From positions 1 to 64,000 of the forward strand of contig NZ_JAHRIB010000065.1 in NCBI RefSeq assembly GCF_019090165.1: DNA of 64,000 nucleotides, written 5' to 3'. The position numbers and the translations under genes were made by a program. The DNA is from Streptomyces sp. BV286. Lineage in GTDB: Bacteria > Actinomycetota > Actinomycetes > Streptomycetales > Streptomycetaceae. The notes under the pieces were generated by a model. It saw nothing but the letters and a program-made list of their open reading frames with translations. It was not told the DNA's origin and did not search any database. Each line of letters starts with the position of its first letter. Within the stretch, counting starts at the first letter, position 1. Below, in pieces: positions 17,699-26,400 of the stretch.

Positions 17699-18358
17699 TC
17701 AGCCGGCCATTCGGCCGGAGGCGTGACGGGTCGTCAGCCATACGCTCGCCCCCGGCGCGACGCGGACCTCGCGCGGCCGCCGGAACCCGAGGGGCCGCAA
17801 CTGGTCCCCGTGGCGGGCGGACAGCATGATCGCGACGGCCGCGGCGCCCTGGTCGTCGACGGTCCGCAGCCCCGGGGCCAGCAGGTCGGCGACCACCGTG
17901 CGGTCCCAGGCCTCCGTGTCGTCCGGCGCGCACACGGTGAGCAACGTCCAGTGCGGCTCGTCGGGCCCGGCCCCCCTCAGCACCGACGGCAGGACGGCGT
18001 GGTCCGGCAGGCAGGTGTCGAGCTCACGGGAGAGCAGACTCCTGAGGTGCGGGCCGGGCAGCTCGGTACCGGATCCGGGCGGCAGCCAGATGCCGGCCGC
18101 CAGAAGCATGCCGTCGTCCCGCTCGGCCACCCACACCTGCCCCTCCTCCAGGGCGTGGTGGGCCAGCATCAGCCGCATGGCGCGCTGCGCCTGTTCCCAG
18201 TCCATCGAGGGACCGTCCGCGCCCGGGGCGGGGGCGGGGAACGGGCTCTGAGCCTGGTCCTGGGGCTGGGTGATCAGCCGCACCACGGCGGGCACGTCCA
18301 CCAGCCCCGCCGCGCGCACGGTCGCCCGGACGGGAATCCGAAGAGTGGTCATGGTCAT
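17699..18358 (-). CDS. GNAT-like acetyltransferase
   Basis: A 219-aa protein. The N-terminal VRAAGLVDVPAVVRLI, the central EEGQVWVAERDDGMLLAAGIWLP and the following LTVCAPDD resemble the beta strands of the GNAT fold, and the C-terminal helix-strand (LSARHGDQLRPLGFRRP) fits a GNAT end. The pyrophosphate-binding Q/RxxGxG/A loop is not clear, so acetyl-CoA binding is uncertain. ATG 18358 is used; an ATG two codons later is equivalent. It lies 16 nt upstream of the end of the DMT transporter gene on the same strand, so both may be on one transcript. Confidence 0.6.
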   Translation of the reverse strand: MTMTTLRIPVRATVRAAGLVDVPAVVRLITQPQDQAQSPFPAPAPGADGPSMDWEQAQRAMRLMLAHHALEEGQVWVAERDDGMLLAAGIWLPPGSGTELPGPHLRSLLSRELDTCLPDHAVLPSVLRGAGPDEPHWTLLTVCAPDDTEAWDRTVVADLLAPGLRTVDDQGAAAVAIMLSARHGDQLRPLGFRRPREVRVAPGASVWLTTRHASGRMAG

Positions 18359-18374
18359 GGTCGTGTACTCCGTC

Positions 18375-19469
18375 TCACAGGGCCCGGCTCATGCCGGGAA
18401 GGTCGGTCGGGACCGCTCCGCCCCGCCCGGAGGCGGGCGGCGCGGAGCTGAAAAGGGCGGCGGGCCGCAGCCCCGGCACGACGCCCGCCTTCGTCGGCGC
18501 CGGCACGCCGTGCGGTACGCGGGACCGGGCGACGGACCCGCCGAGGCCCGGGCCGGAACCGAAGCCGGAGCCACGGCCGGGACCGACGCCGGGACCGGCG
18601 AGGGCGCGGCCTTGGTGCAGCGGAGCGGGACCGCGGTCGTCGTGGGGCAGGGGCCGGGGCCGGCTGAGCAGGATCACTCCGTGGACGGCCGCCACGGCAC
18701 CGGCGAGGGCCAGCAGGGCACCCGTACCCCCGTACTGGCCGCCCTCCCCGAGCAGGGTGACGCCGATGGCGGACGCGGCGACGGGGTTGACGAGGGTGAG
18801 CAGGGCGAGGGGCCCGCCGAGACCGCTGCGGTAGGCCTTCTGCGAGAGCAGCACTCCGGCCACGGCGAACGCCACGGTCAGGGCCGCCGTCACGGCCGCA
18901 CTCCAGGTCGGTTCGGGCCCGAGGGCGAGCTTCTGCGCCAGCGTGGAACCGGCCCCGGAGGCGATACCGGAGGCCGCCGCGAGAGCGAGGCCCCCGCCCG
19001 GGGCGGCGGAGCGGCCCGAGGCGAAACGGACGAGCACCGCGACGACGGCCGCGGCGGCGAACGCCACCACCAGGACCTCACCGGTCCCCAGCGTGTCGGC
19101 CGGTGCGCCGCCCGACGCGGTGGCGGTCAGCAGCGCGGTCAGCCCGACGAGGGTGAACGCCGTCCCGCGCCACTGGGTGCCCGAGGTCCTTCGGCGGGTG
19201 ACCAGCGAGCCCAGGGGCACCGCCACCACGAGGCTCAGCGCGCCGAGCGGCTGCACGAGGGTCAGCGGCCCGTACCGCAGAGCGACCACGTGCAGCAGCG
19301 CACCTGCGCCGTTGAGAGCGACGGACCCCCACCAGGAGCCGCGGACCAGCGTGCCCCGCAGGCTCGCGGTGTCCGCGGCGGTCCGCTCCTGGACCACGGC
19401 GGCCGAGGCGTAGCAGACCGCGGAGACGAGGGAGAGGACGACGGCCAGAACCACCGGGGAGACGCTCAT
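18375..19469 (-). CDS. DMT/EamA-type transporter
   Basis: A 364-aa inner-membrane protein with about nine to ten hydrophobic helices up to residue 290, then a Pro/Gly/Ser-rich cytoplasmic tail of about 70 residues with FGSGPGLG-type repeats. VSAVCYASAAVVQ, the ALRYGPLTLVQPLGAL helix and the second-half repeat QKAYRSGLGGPLALLTLVNPVAA match the drug/metabolite transporter superfamily (DMT, NIPA/EamA-like). The cargo is unknown. Its promoter region diverges from the AraC-type regulator and has a good -35/-10 pair flanked by two palindromes, so expression is probably controlled. Confidence 0.75.
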   Translation of the reverse strand: MSVSPVVLAVVLSLVSAVCYASAAVVQERTAADTASLRGTLVRGSWWGSVALNGAGALLHVVALRYGPLTLVQPLGALSLVVAVPLGSLVTRRRTSGTQWRGTAFTLVGLTALLTATASGGAPADTLGTGEVLVVAFAAAAVVAVLVRFASGRSAAPGGGLALAAASGIASGAGSTLAQKLALGPEPTWSAAVTAALTVAFAVAGVLLSQKAYRSGLGGPLALLTLVNPVAASAIGVTLLGEGGQYGGTGALLALAGAVAAVHGVILLSRPRPLPHDDRGPAPLHQGRALAGPGVGPGRGSGFGSGPGLGGSVARSRVPHGVPAPTKAGVVPGLRPAALFSSAPPASGRGGAVPTDLPGMSRAL

Positions 19470-19495
19470 CGATCCGGACTCCCCTCGACCATCGA

Positions 19496-19512
19496 TACGA
19501 AACGGTTTCGTA
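19496..19512. promoter_or_regulatory. Palindromic operator candidate 1
   Basis: TACGAAAC-G-GTTTCGTA is a perfect 8+1+8 palindrome. It sits just downstream of the predicted -10 of the DMT transporter promoter, overlapping the expected start of transcription. Confidence 0.6.
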
Positions 19513-19517
19513 CAGGT

Positions 19518-19546
19518 ACGCTACGAGGGCCCGGAACGAAACGCAA
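19518..19546 (-). promoter_or_regulatory. Promoter of the DMT transporter gene
   Basis: On the minus strand TTGCGT (19546-19541) and TAGCGT (19523-19518) are separated by exactly 17 nt. This fits the Streptomyces housekeeping pattern (TTGACR, TAGRRT). The start would fall near 19511. Confidence 0.55.
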
Positions 19547-19553
19547 GCGTTTC
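19538..19553. promoter_or_regulatory. Palindromic operator candidate 2
   Basis: GAAACGC-AA-GCGTTTC is a perfect 7+2+7 palindrome that overlaps the -35 hexamer of the DMT promoter. It shares the GAAACG core with palindrome 1, so one dimeric repressor may bind both. Confidence 0.55.
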
Positions 19554-19713
19554 TTTAATCCGGTACGAGACCCGGCCCGCCCGGCCCGTCTCCGACCCGG
19601 CCCGTCTCCGACCCGGTCCGCCCCGTCTCCGACCCGACAGAACCGGGCAGCAGATGTCGGGTCCGGCACAGTACGACTTCCTAACGTGGAGGACGCAAAG
19701 GAAGGAGACCGAG

Positions 19714-20580
19714 TTGCTGGAGCGACTGAACGAGGCCCTGGAGCACATCGAGTCCCGCCTCGACCAGCGGATCGAGGTCACCGAGCTGGCACGGATCGCG
19801 ATGACGTCGGAGTACCACTTCCGACGGCTGTTCTCCGCCCTGGCGGGGCTCCCGCTGTCGGAGTACATCCGGCGCAGACGGCTCACCGTGGCGGGCGCGG
19901 AGGTGCTCGCCGGCGAGCGGACGCTGCTGGAGATCGCGGTGCGGTACGGCTACGGCTCGGGCGAGGCGTTCGCGCGGGCGTTCCGCACCGTGCACGGTGT
20001 GGGCCCCGGCGAGGCCCGGCGGACCGGAGCCTCACTGAGCTCGCAGCCCCGGCTCTCCTTCCGACTCGTCGTCGAAGGGAACAGCAGCATGCGATACCGG
20101 ATCGTGGAGAAGGAACAGTTCCAGGTGGCCGGCAGGAAGGTCCGTGTCCCTCTCGTCCACGAGGGGATGAACCCGGCGATCGTGGAGTTCATCCGTGGCC
20201 TCGGCCAGGACACGCTGGGCCGCATCGGCGCACTCTCCGACCAGGAGCCGGCGGGAATCGTGGGGGTGAGCGACAACCTCGACCCGAGCCGGGCGGAGGG
20301 AACCGAACTCGACTACTACCACGGTGTGGTGACCCGGGCCGCCGTCCCGGAGGACCTGGACGCGCTCGTCGTCCCGGCGGGGGTGTGGGCCGTCTTCGAG
20401 AGCTCCGGCCCGTTCCCGCTGGCGCTGCAGCACATGTGGCGGGACGTGTTCACACAGTGGTTCCCGTCCAACCCCTACCAGAGCAGGCCGGGCCCCGAGA
20501 TCCTGCGCACCCGCCTCTCCCCGGACGCCGCAACGGCGGACGCGGAGCTGTGGCTCCCAGTGGAACGAACAGCAACCTGA
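19714..20580 (+). CDS. AraC-family regulator with GyrI-like effector domain
   Basis: A 288-aa transcription regulator. TTG 19714 is chosen because AAGGAGA lies 8 nt upstream and homologues start LLERLNEALEHIE; an upstream ATG at 19654 is less likely. Residues 1-105 form two AraC-type helix-turn-helix motifs (ELARIAMTSEYHFRRLFSAL and GYGSGEAFARAFRTVHG). Residues about 125-288 form a GyrI/Rob-like domain (MRYRIVEKEQFQVAGRKVRVP ... WLPVE) that binds small hydrophobic or cationic drugs in relatives. It is divergent from the DMT transporter. Drug-responsive control of that transporter is a reasonable inference, but the palindromes nearby look more like TetR sites. Confidence 0.85.
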   Translation: MLERLNEALEHIESRLDQRIEVTELARIAMTSEYHFRRLFSALAGLPLSEYIRRRRLTVAGAEVLAGERTLLEIAVRYGYGSGEAFARAFRTVHGVGPGEARRTGASLSSQPRLSFRLVVEGNSSMRYRIVEKEQFQVAGRKVRVPLVHEGMNPAIVEFIRGLGQDTLGRIGALSDQEPAGIVGVSDNLDPSRAEGTELDYYHGVVTRAAVPEDLDALVVPAGVWAVFESSGPFPLALQHMWRDVFTQWFPSNPYQSRPGPEILRTRLSPDAATADAELWLPVERTAT

Positions 20581-20668
20581 ACGCCTCGGCGCCCCAAAGG
20601 GGCGCGGGGAACTGCGCGCCCAGCCACAACGGCCCCGCAGCCGAAGCACCAGCCCCCCAGCGGAGCGC

Positions 20669-21166
20669 CTAGGCGTCGAGTACCTGCCCGACCCTCTTCA
20701 CGACAGGCGGTTCAACACTCCACGGGAAGTTGATCCACTCGTCGGTGCGCTTCCACACGTACTCGCACTTCACCAGCGACTGCGACTTCTCGTAGATCAC
20801 GGCGCTGCGGACCTCGGCGACGGCGCCGACGCAGAAGTCGTGCACCAGCTTCAGCGTCTTGCCGGTGTCGGCCACGTCGTCCGTGATCAGCACCTTCTTG
20901 TCGGAGAAGTCGATGGTGTCGGGTACGGGCGCCAGCATGACCGGCATGTCGAGCGTGGTCCCGACCCCGGTGTAGAACTCGACGTTCACGAGGTGGATGT
21001 TCTTGCAGTCGAGGGCGTAGGCGAGCCCGCCCGCGACGAAGACACCCCCGCGGGCGATGCTGAGCACGATGTCGGGCTCGTACCCGTCGTCGGCGATGGT
21101 CTGGGCGAGCTCACGGACGGCGGTGCCGAACCGCTCGTAGGTGAGGTTCTCGCGTACGTCACTCAT
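20669..21166 (-). CDS. Phosphoribosyltransferase
   Basis: A 165-aa protein of the type I PRTase fold. VLITDDVADTGKTL near residues 95-108 is the PRPP-binding loop, with the paired acidic residues and the TGKT turn. ARGG (DIVLSIARGGVFVAGGLAY) is the pyrophosphate loop. The C-terminal INFPWSVEPP matches the hypoxanthine/xanthine-type PRTases. ATG 21166 begins MSDVRENLTY, the usual family start. The substrate base cannot be assigned from sequence alone. It lies directly downstream of dcd on the same strand (26 nt apart), suggesting a nucleotide-metabolism operon. Confidence 0.85.
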   Translation of the reverse strand: MSDVRENLTYERFGTAVRELAQTIADDGYEPDIVLSIARGGVFVAGGLAYALDCKNIHLVNVEFYTGVGTTLDMPVMLAPVPDTIDFSDKKVLITDDVADTGKTLKLVHDFCVGAVAEVRSAVIYEKSQSLVKCEYVWKRTDEWINFPWSVEPPVVKRVGQVLDA

Positions 21167-21192
21167 GTCGCCGCCGCTCACGTCCGCGCCGC

Positions 21193-21768
21193 TCACACCT
21201 GGGTCCGGTGGAAGTTGAGGAAGGACCGCGAGGCCGTCGGCCCGCGCTGGCCCTGGTACCGGGACCCGTACCGGTCGCTGCCGTACGGGAACTCGGCCGA
21301 CGAGCTGAGCTGGAACATGCACAGCTGCCCGATCTTCATGCCCGGCCAGAGCTTGATCGGGAGGGTCGCGAGGTTGGACAGCTCAAGGGTCACGTGCCCG
21401 GAGAACCCGGGGTCGATGAACCCGGCGGTGGAGTGGGTGACGAGCCCGAGCCGCCCGAGCGAGCTCTTGCCCTCGAGCCGGGACGCCAGGTCGTCGGGCA
21501 GGCTGATGACCTCGTACGTACTGGCGAGGACGAACTCCCCCGGGTGCAGGATGAACGGCTCGTCACCCTCGGGCTCGACGAGCCGCGTCAGATCCGCCTG
21601 CTCGACGGACGGATCGATGTGCGGGTAACGGTGGTTCTCGAACACCCGGAAGTAGCGGTCGAGCCGCACGTCGATGCTCGAGGGCTGCACCATGGATTCG
21701 TCGTAGGGATCGATCCGTACACGCCCGGCGTCGATCTCGGCCCGGATGTCCTTGTCAGAGAGAAGCAC
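21193..21768 (-). CDS. dcd: dCTP deaminase
   Basis: A 191-aa enzyme, the standard length. It deaminates dCTP to dUTP (or to dUMP in bifunctional forms) for thymidylate supply. GTG 21768 starts [13 protein letters not shown], the family N-terminus. Active-site blocks are intact: [10 protein letters not shown] (phosphate contacts), [20 protein letters not shown] with the catalytic Glu, and QLCMFQL. The C-terminal lid [14 protein letters not shown] is present. It is upstream of the phosphoribosyltransferase and likely cotranscribed. Confidence 0.95.
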   Translation of the reverse strand: MLLSDKDIRAEIDAGRVRIDPYDESMVQPSSIDVRLDRYFRVFENHRYPHIDPSVEQADLTRLVEPEGDEPFILHPGEFVLASTYEVISLPDDLASRLEGKSSLGRLGLVTHSTAGFIDPGFSGHVTLELSNLATLPIKLWPGMKIGQLCMFQLSSSAEFPYGSDRYGSRYQGQRGPTASRSFLNFHRTQV

Positions 21769-21902
21769 GCCCCGAGGATACGCAGAGCGCGCGGGCCCGC
21801 CACAATCCGGTGATCGTGGCGGGCTCGCAGGGTGTGAAGGTGATTGGTACCGCGTGACTGCTGGTTGGTGCGAGGGGGTGCCGGCTGCCCGGCACCCAAC
21901 GG

Positions 21903-22067
21903 CTAGCGCTTCTCGGACAACTCCACCGGTACGACGTTGCGAAGCCGTGCGCAACGGGGGCAACGGATGAGCCGTCCCGGACCGAGCCGCTCGGCCTGCT
22001 GCATCGGAAGCGATGCGGTGCTGAACACGTGCCCTTCGGCACAGCGAACGACGGTGTTGCGTTCCAT
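21903..22067 (-). CDS. Small zinc-ribbon-like protein
   Basis: A 54-aa protein. ATG 22067 has GAGG about 6 nt upstream. It has a Cys (VRCAEGHVF) and a later CPRC pair ([10 protein letters not shown]), with His in the first knuckle: a CxxxH ... CxxC arrangement suited to one zinc ion. The highly basic C-terminal half could contact nucleic acid. The same type of small protein is common near tRNA genes in Streptomyces by my recollection, but no function is known to me. Confidence 0.6.
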   Translation of the reverse strand: MERNTVVRCAEGHVFSTASLPMQQAERLGPGRLIRCPRCARLRNVVPVELSEKR

Positions 22068-22340
22068 CAAGTCCTCAGAGTCCCTTCCCCAAGAGCCGCG
22101 TCTGACTGACGAGGAAGCCACATTACGGGATGAAAGGGACGGCCTTCCAGGCGGCACTCCGATCCCGCCAGACCCCTCTCCAGCTCCTCCACCGTACGCC
22201 CCAACTCCCGCCGCCCACAGCCCGGTCCACCCCCCGAAACGACCACAGGCCCCACGGCTTCAGCACCGGGGGCCTGGCATGAGGTATGGTGAATTCGCGT
22301 TTCCGACACCGGTACGAACAGCACATCTCCGGCGTCTTAC

Positions 22341-22411
22341 GCGGGTGTAGTTTAGTGGTAGAACATCAGCTTCCCAAGCTGAGAGTGCGAGTTCGATTCT
22401 CGTCACCCGCT
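22341..22411 (+). tRNA. tRNA-Gly (anticodon CCC)
   Basis: Acceptor GCGGGTG pairs with CACCCGC at the 3' side, with discriminator T and no encoded CCA. The anticodon stem TCAGC/GCTGA encloses the loop TTCCCAA, giving anticodon CCC. The T arm GAGTTCGATTCTC is canonical. Length 71 nt, without a long variable arm. Confidence 0.95.
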
Positions 22412-22791
22412 CTTCTTGAAGCCCCAGGTCAGCGACCTGGGGCTTTTTCGTTGACAAGTCGTTTCCCGCCGGTCGAGGGTGAGAGTCGCGTCGGTGTCGT
22501 AGTCGGCGGCGAGCGCCACGTTCACCGCGTCGGCGAGGTCCAGGTCGAGCGCGCCGTAGCGGGCTCGGACGGACTGCGCGGCACCCAAGTGGTCCTGCGT
22601 GATCTCGGGCAGGACGATCCGACCCCGGCTCATCCACCGCCGCAGATCATCGATGGCGCTTACGGCGGCTGCGCGCCCCAGCTCACGCGTGGCCACGTGA
22701 TCGAGTTCCGCCAGCAGGAGTGGGGACATCACCAGGAGACCGGCCGCCATGACCTCCTCGTCCTCCGTCACCGCCCGGCACGCGCCCGCCT
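22403..22791 (-). pseudogene. PIN-domain (VapC-like) toxin remnant, truncated at both ends
   Basis: The frame encodes the middle of a PIN ribonuclease: LIAQAGACRAV, MSPLLLAELDHVATRELG, DLRRW, then the acidic block LDLADAVNVALAADYDTDATLTLDRRE. The start of the fold, with the first catalytic Asp (usually DTSxL), is gone: the sequence before GLIAQ belongs to the upstream gene. After LTLDRRE the product reads through the complement of the tRNA terminator and ends inside tRNA-Gly, so the usual last strand is also lost. I therefore call it non-functional. A short product from an internal ATG (MAAGLLVMSP) is possible. No antitoxin gene is adjacent. Confidence 0.65.
22420..22448 (+). terminator. Terminator of tRNA-Gly
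   Basis: AGCCCCAGGTC and GACCTGGGGCT form a perfect 11-bp stem with a 3-nt loop, followed by TTTTC: a canonical rho-independent terminator 9 nt after the tRNA. Confidence 0.9.
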
Positions 22792-22797
22792 GGGCAA

Positions 22798-23268
22798 TCA
22801 GCCCTCGGCCTCCACAGGGAAGCGAACCAGGGGTACCGGCATCAGGCAGAGCGCGAAGGCCACCTGGGCCAGGACCGGGACGAAGAGGAGTGCCGCGGAG
22901 TTCTGGAGGAGCAGGAACCATGCGGGCAGGAGGAGGAGCCCCGCCAGACGGATACGGAATGCCGCCCCCTTGCGCTCGTTGAGCAGCCCGAACAACAGGA
23001 TGACCAGCAGCGAGGGGATGCCCACCATGAGCCCCACCGAGGCGATGGATCCGTCCCACAGGTAGTGGGCGGTGTCCTCCCAGTACGAGTGGGTGCGCGG
23101 CAGGTGGGACACCAGCTCGTGCCGGCGGGGAGCTGTCAGGGCGTGGACGAGCCAGGCCGCCACCCAGATCAGCAGGTAGCGACCAACGGCATCGGCGACG
23201 CACAAGCCGACACGGCCGAGTCGGCGCCAAGGAGGGGTGACCACGAAGGGCATAGCGCATAGTGGCAC
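22798..23268 (-). CDS. Small integral membrane protein of unknown function
   Basis: A 156-aa protein with about four hydrophobic helices (residues 25-45, 75-95, 103-122, 126-150). I do not recognise a family. The N-terminus MPLCAMPFVV allows two starts five codons apart. Basic residues flank the first helix. It lies downstream of, and in the same direction as, the subtilase gene, but a very stable hairpin separates them. Its stop directly abuts the PIN remnant. Confidence 0.55.
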   Translation of the reverse strand: MPLCAMPFVVTPPWRRLGRVGLCVADAVGRYLLIWVAAWLVHALTAPRRHELVSHLPRTHSYWEDTAHYLWDGSIASVGLMVGIPSLLVILLFGLLNERKGAAFRIRLAGLLLLPAWFLLLQNSAALLFVPVLAQVAFALCLMPVPLVRFPVEAEG

Positions 23269-23346
23269 CTTTTTTGAACGCGTTCAAGAAAGGCGGGAGT
23301 GGGCCAGGAGTGACTGGCAGTCCGGCCGGCGGTACAGCAGCGGGGT

Positions 23347-23410
23347 GCCGCGCACATGACCCTGCCCGGGGCAGCGTCAAAGCCACCCCGAGCAGGGTCA
23401 TGTGCGCGGC
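23347..23410 (-). terminator. Very long terminator hairpin after the subtilase gene
   Basis: Perfect 19-bp arms (GCCGCGCACATGACCCTGC and its complement) extend by five more pairs (CGGGG/CCCCG) after one mismatch, leaving a 14-nt loop. It begins 7 nt after the subtilase stop on the minus strand. Confidence 0.85.
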
Positions 23411-23416
23411 AGGCGC

Positions 23417-26400
23417 CTACTTGGTCGTCAGGTAGGCGCGTTCGATCGTCTGGACCAGGATGTTGCCCTTGCGGTCGGTCAGTTTGGCTCGTAGTGAGAC
23501 GGAGCCCGGCTTCGTCGGGTGCGTCAGCGACAGGTGTGTGCCGCCGGCGGCCTTGGTGGGCCGCCAGGTGGTGCCCTCGTCGTACGAGACCTCGAAGGTG
23601 AGCTTCTCGGGCCGTTGTCCGGCGGCCGCGCCCTCGATGGTGAAGGGCACCTCGAACCGTTTGCCTGCCTTCGCCGTGCTGGAGAGGGTCAGCGCCGGGG
23701 TGAAGCGGATCACCGACAGTGGCAGTGCGGTCGGCTCGTTCTCGGGGGTCTTGCCGGAGCGGAAGGTCCACTCCGCCCTGACGTGGGTGCTGACCGGGTA
23801 GACCGCGGGGTCACGGGAGTTGTCCAGGGTCAGGTGGTAGGTGCTGTCCTGGGCGGGAACGGTGTACTCGGTGAGGCCGTCGGTCGGCAGGACGTCGAGG
23901 TCGTCGGCAATCTCCTTGCCGTTGGCCTTGAGTGAGCTCTCCACCGAGGTGTGCACGCTGGTGCCCCAGTGTCCGGCGCCGTCGCCGAAGAGCGGCAGAT
24001 GGGCCCTGATGACGTTGCCGTGCCGTTCGGCGCCCGGGCGGTCCGTGCCCGGTCCCGCTCCGGCGTCCGCGGCGCCGCCCAGGGCCGGGCCGAAGACACC
24101 GACGTTGAACCGCTCGGTGTAGCTCCGGCCTGCCTGCCAGGTCCTGGGGAACTGCATGAGGAAGGACTCGAAGCGTTTGTCGTCGTCCTCGCCGATGGTC
24201 TGCCACATGCGGAAGGACCACTTGACGCCGTTGCCGAGGACGTAGTCGGTGGTGCGCAGGGGGAGGTCCCCCCTCGTGTCCTTGTCGCTGGGGACCAGGC
24301 CTCCGGCGGGCGCGTCGGGAGCGACCTCGACCTGGACCTTCCTGTCCGCGGCGGTGGCGCCCGCCTGGAAGTCGACCTTGGCGAGCTGCTTCCGCTTCAC
24401 CTCGGCGGCGAAGCCGCCCAGTCGGCTGCCGCGGTCCCAGGCGAGGTGGTAGGTGACCGGCCTGCCCTCGTCGTCCTTGCTCGTCCAGTCGCCGGAGTAC
24501 AGGGCGGACACCTCGCCGGCGGCCGGCTCGGGGCCGAGCCGGCCGAACCGCGCACCCTGGAAGGTCGGGAGAATGAAGTGGCGCGTACCTGCGACGAGTC
24601 CCTCGCCCCGGTCGACGCCGATCGTGACCGTGCCCTCGGTGTTCTCGGCCGCCGTGTCGGGCACGGTGATGTCCACCGGCTGTGCCTGCCGGGCGTCGAC
24701 GTCGACGACGGTGTCCTTGTCCAGCCGCAGCTTCGGCTGCACCAGTACGGCCAGGTCGGACGGGGAGTCGGGGTGGATCGAACCGTTCAGGGTGTAGTCG
24801 CCCTTGGGCAGTCGTACCGTGACCTCGCCGTCCTCGTCACTGGGGTGGTAGGAGTTGGTGCCGTCGTAGCCCTGCAAGGCGGTGGCGGCGTCGCCGGTCG
24901 GCCTGCCGTTCTCGTCGATGTGCCGCAGCGTCAGGTCGTACGCCTCGGCCTCGCGCTCCACCCCGACGGCGGACCGCACCTGGATCCTGCCGTCCGCGGA
25001 GGCGGCCTGCACCGAGCCACCGATGGTGCCGTAGCTGCTGCCGGTGCGGGTGTCCGCGGTCACGTCGGCGCTCGCCTCGCCGCCCGCCGGGACCGTGAGC
25101 CGCTGCGGCGAGACGGTGAAGACGCCCTCCGCGGCGGGCTTGCCGTCGGCGGTGAACGCGTCGACGGACAGTTCCAGGGTGACCGGCTCGGTACCGAGGT
25201 TGCGGTAGGTGAGCTGCTTGGTCACCGGCTTGTCGTCGTCGTGCGGCCACTGCTGCATGCCGAAGCCGATCGGCCCCTGCTCGGTCACGACGCTCTGGCC
25301 CGTCGCCCGCACCACGTCGGTGCGGCCGGTGCCCTGCTGGAAGGAACTGTACGAGCCGGGCTTCGCGGAGCCGGTCAGAGCCGCCTTGATGCGCTCTCCG
25401 CTCCAGTCGGGGTGCTGCTGGGCGAGGACGGCGGCGGCGCCCGCCACGTGCGGGGTCGCCATCGAGGTGCCGTCAAGGGTGAGGTAGCCGGGTGTGTCGG
25501 AGGGGTACTCGCCCTCGAAGACGCTGCCGGCTGCCGCGGCGGCCGTGATGGCGGCTCCGGGCGCGGTCAGGTCGGGCTTGACCCCGCCGTCGCCGACGCG
25601 CGGGCCGCGGCTGGAGAAGTCGGCGAGCCGGTCGGCCTTGTCGACCGCGCCGACGGTGAGCGCGGCCTCGGCACTGCCCGGCGAGGCGACCGTCCGCTCG
25701 CCGAACTCGCCGTCGTTGCCGGCCGCGACGACGAACAGCGTGTCGGTCTCGGCGGAGAGGCGGTTGACGGCCTCCTCCATCGGGTCGATGCCGGGGCCGT
25801 CCGTGTCGCCGAGGCTGAGGTTGACGACGTCGGCGCCCTCGGCCACCGCCCATTCCATGCCCGCGATGACACCGGAGTCCGAGCCGGAGCCCTCGTCGTT
25901 CAGGACCCTGCCGTTCAGGATCTTCGCGCCCGGTGCGACACCTTTGTACGTGCCGCCGGACCCGGCGGGAGAGGCAGCACCCGTGCCGGCCGCGGTGGAC
26001 GCCACGTGGGTGCCGTGGCCCTGCCCGTCCCCGGTGCCGGGCGAGTCGGAGAAGTTCTTCTCCGCGACGACCTTGCCCGCGAGATCGGGGTGGGTCGTGT
26101 CGATTCCGCTGTCCAGTACGGCGATCTTGATGCCGGTGCCGTCGTAACCGGCGGCCCAGGCCGTCGGTGCGCCGATCTGCGGCACGCTCCTGTCGAGGGT
26201 GGCCCGGCGTCTGCCGTCCAGCCACACCTTCTCCACCGCCGTCGAAGCGGTGAACTCCGCCGTTCCCACCACATCGCGATCAGTGCCGGTGCCGGTGCCG
26301 GTGCCGGTGCCGGTCACGGCGTCCCAGAACGAGGCGCCACGCTTGTGCGCGGAACGCATCGCCTTGCCGTTGACGACCGGCAGCGCTCGGCCGATCTCGG

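Noticed and set aside
22341..22411. Attachment site of an integrated element at tRNA-Gly
   Set aside because: No repeat of the tRNA 3' end, integrase or excisionase gene was found in the window.
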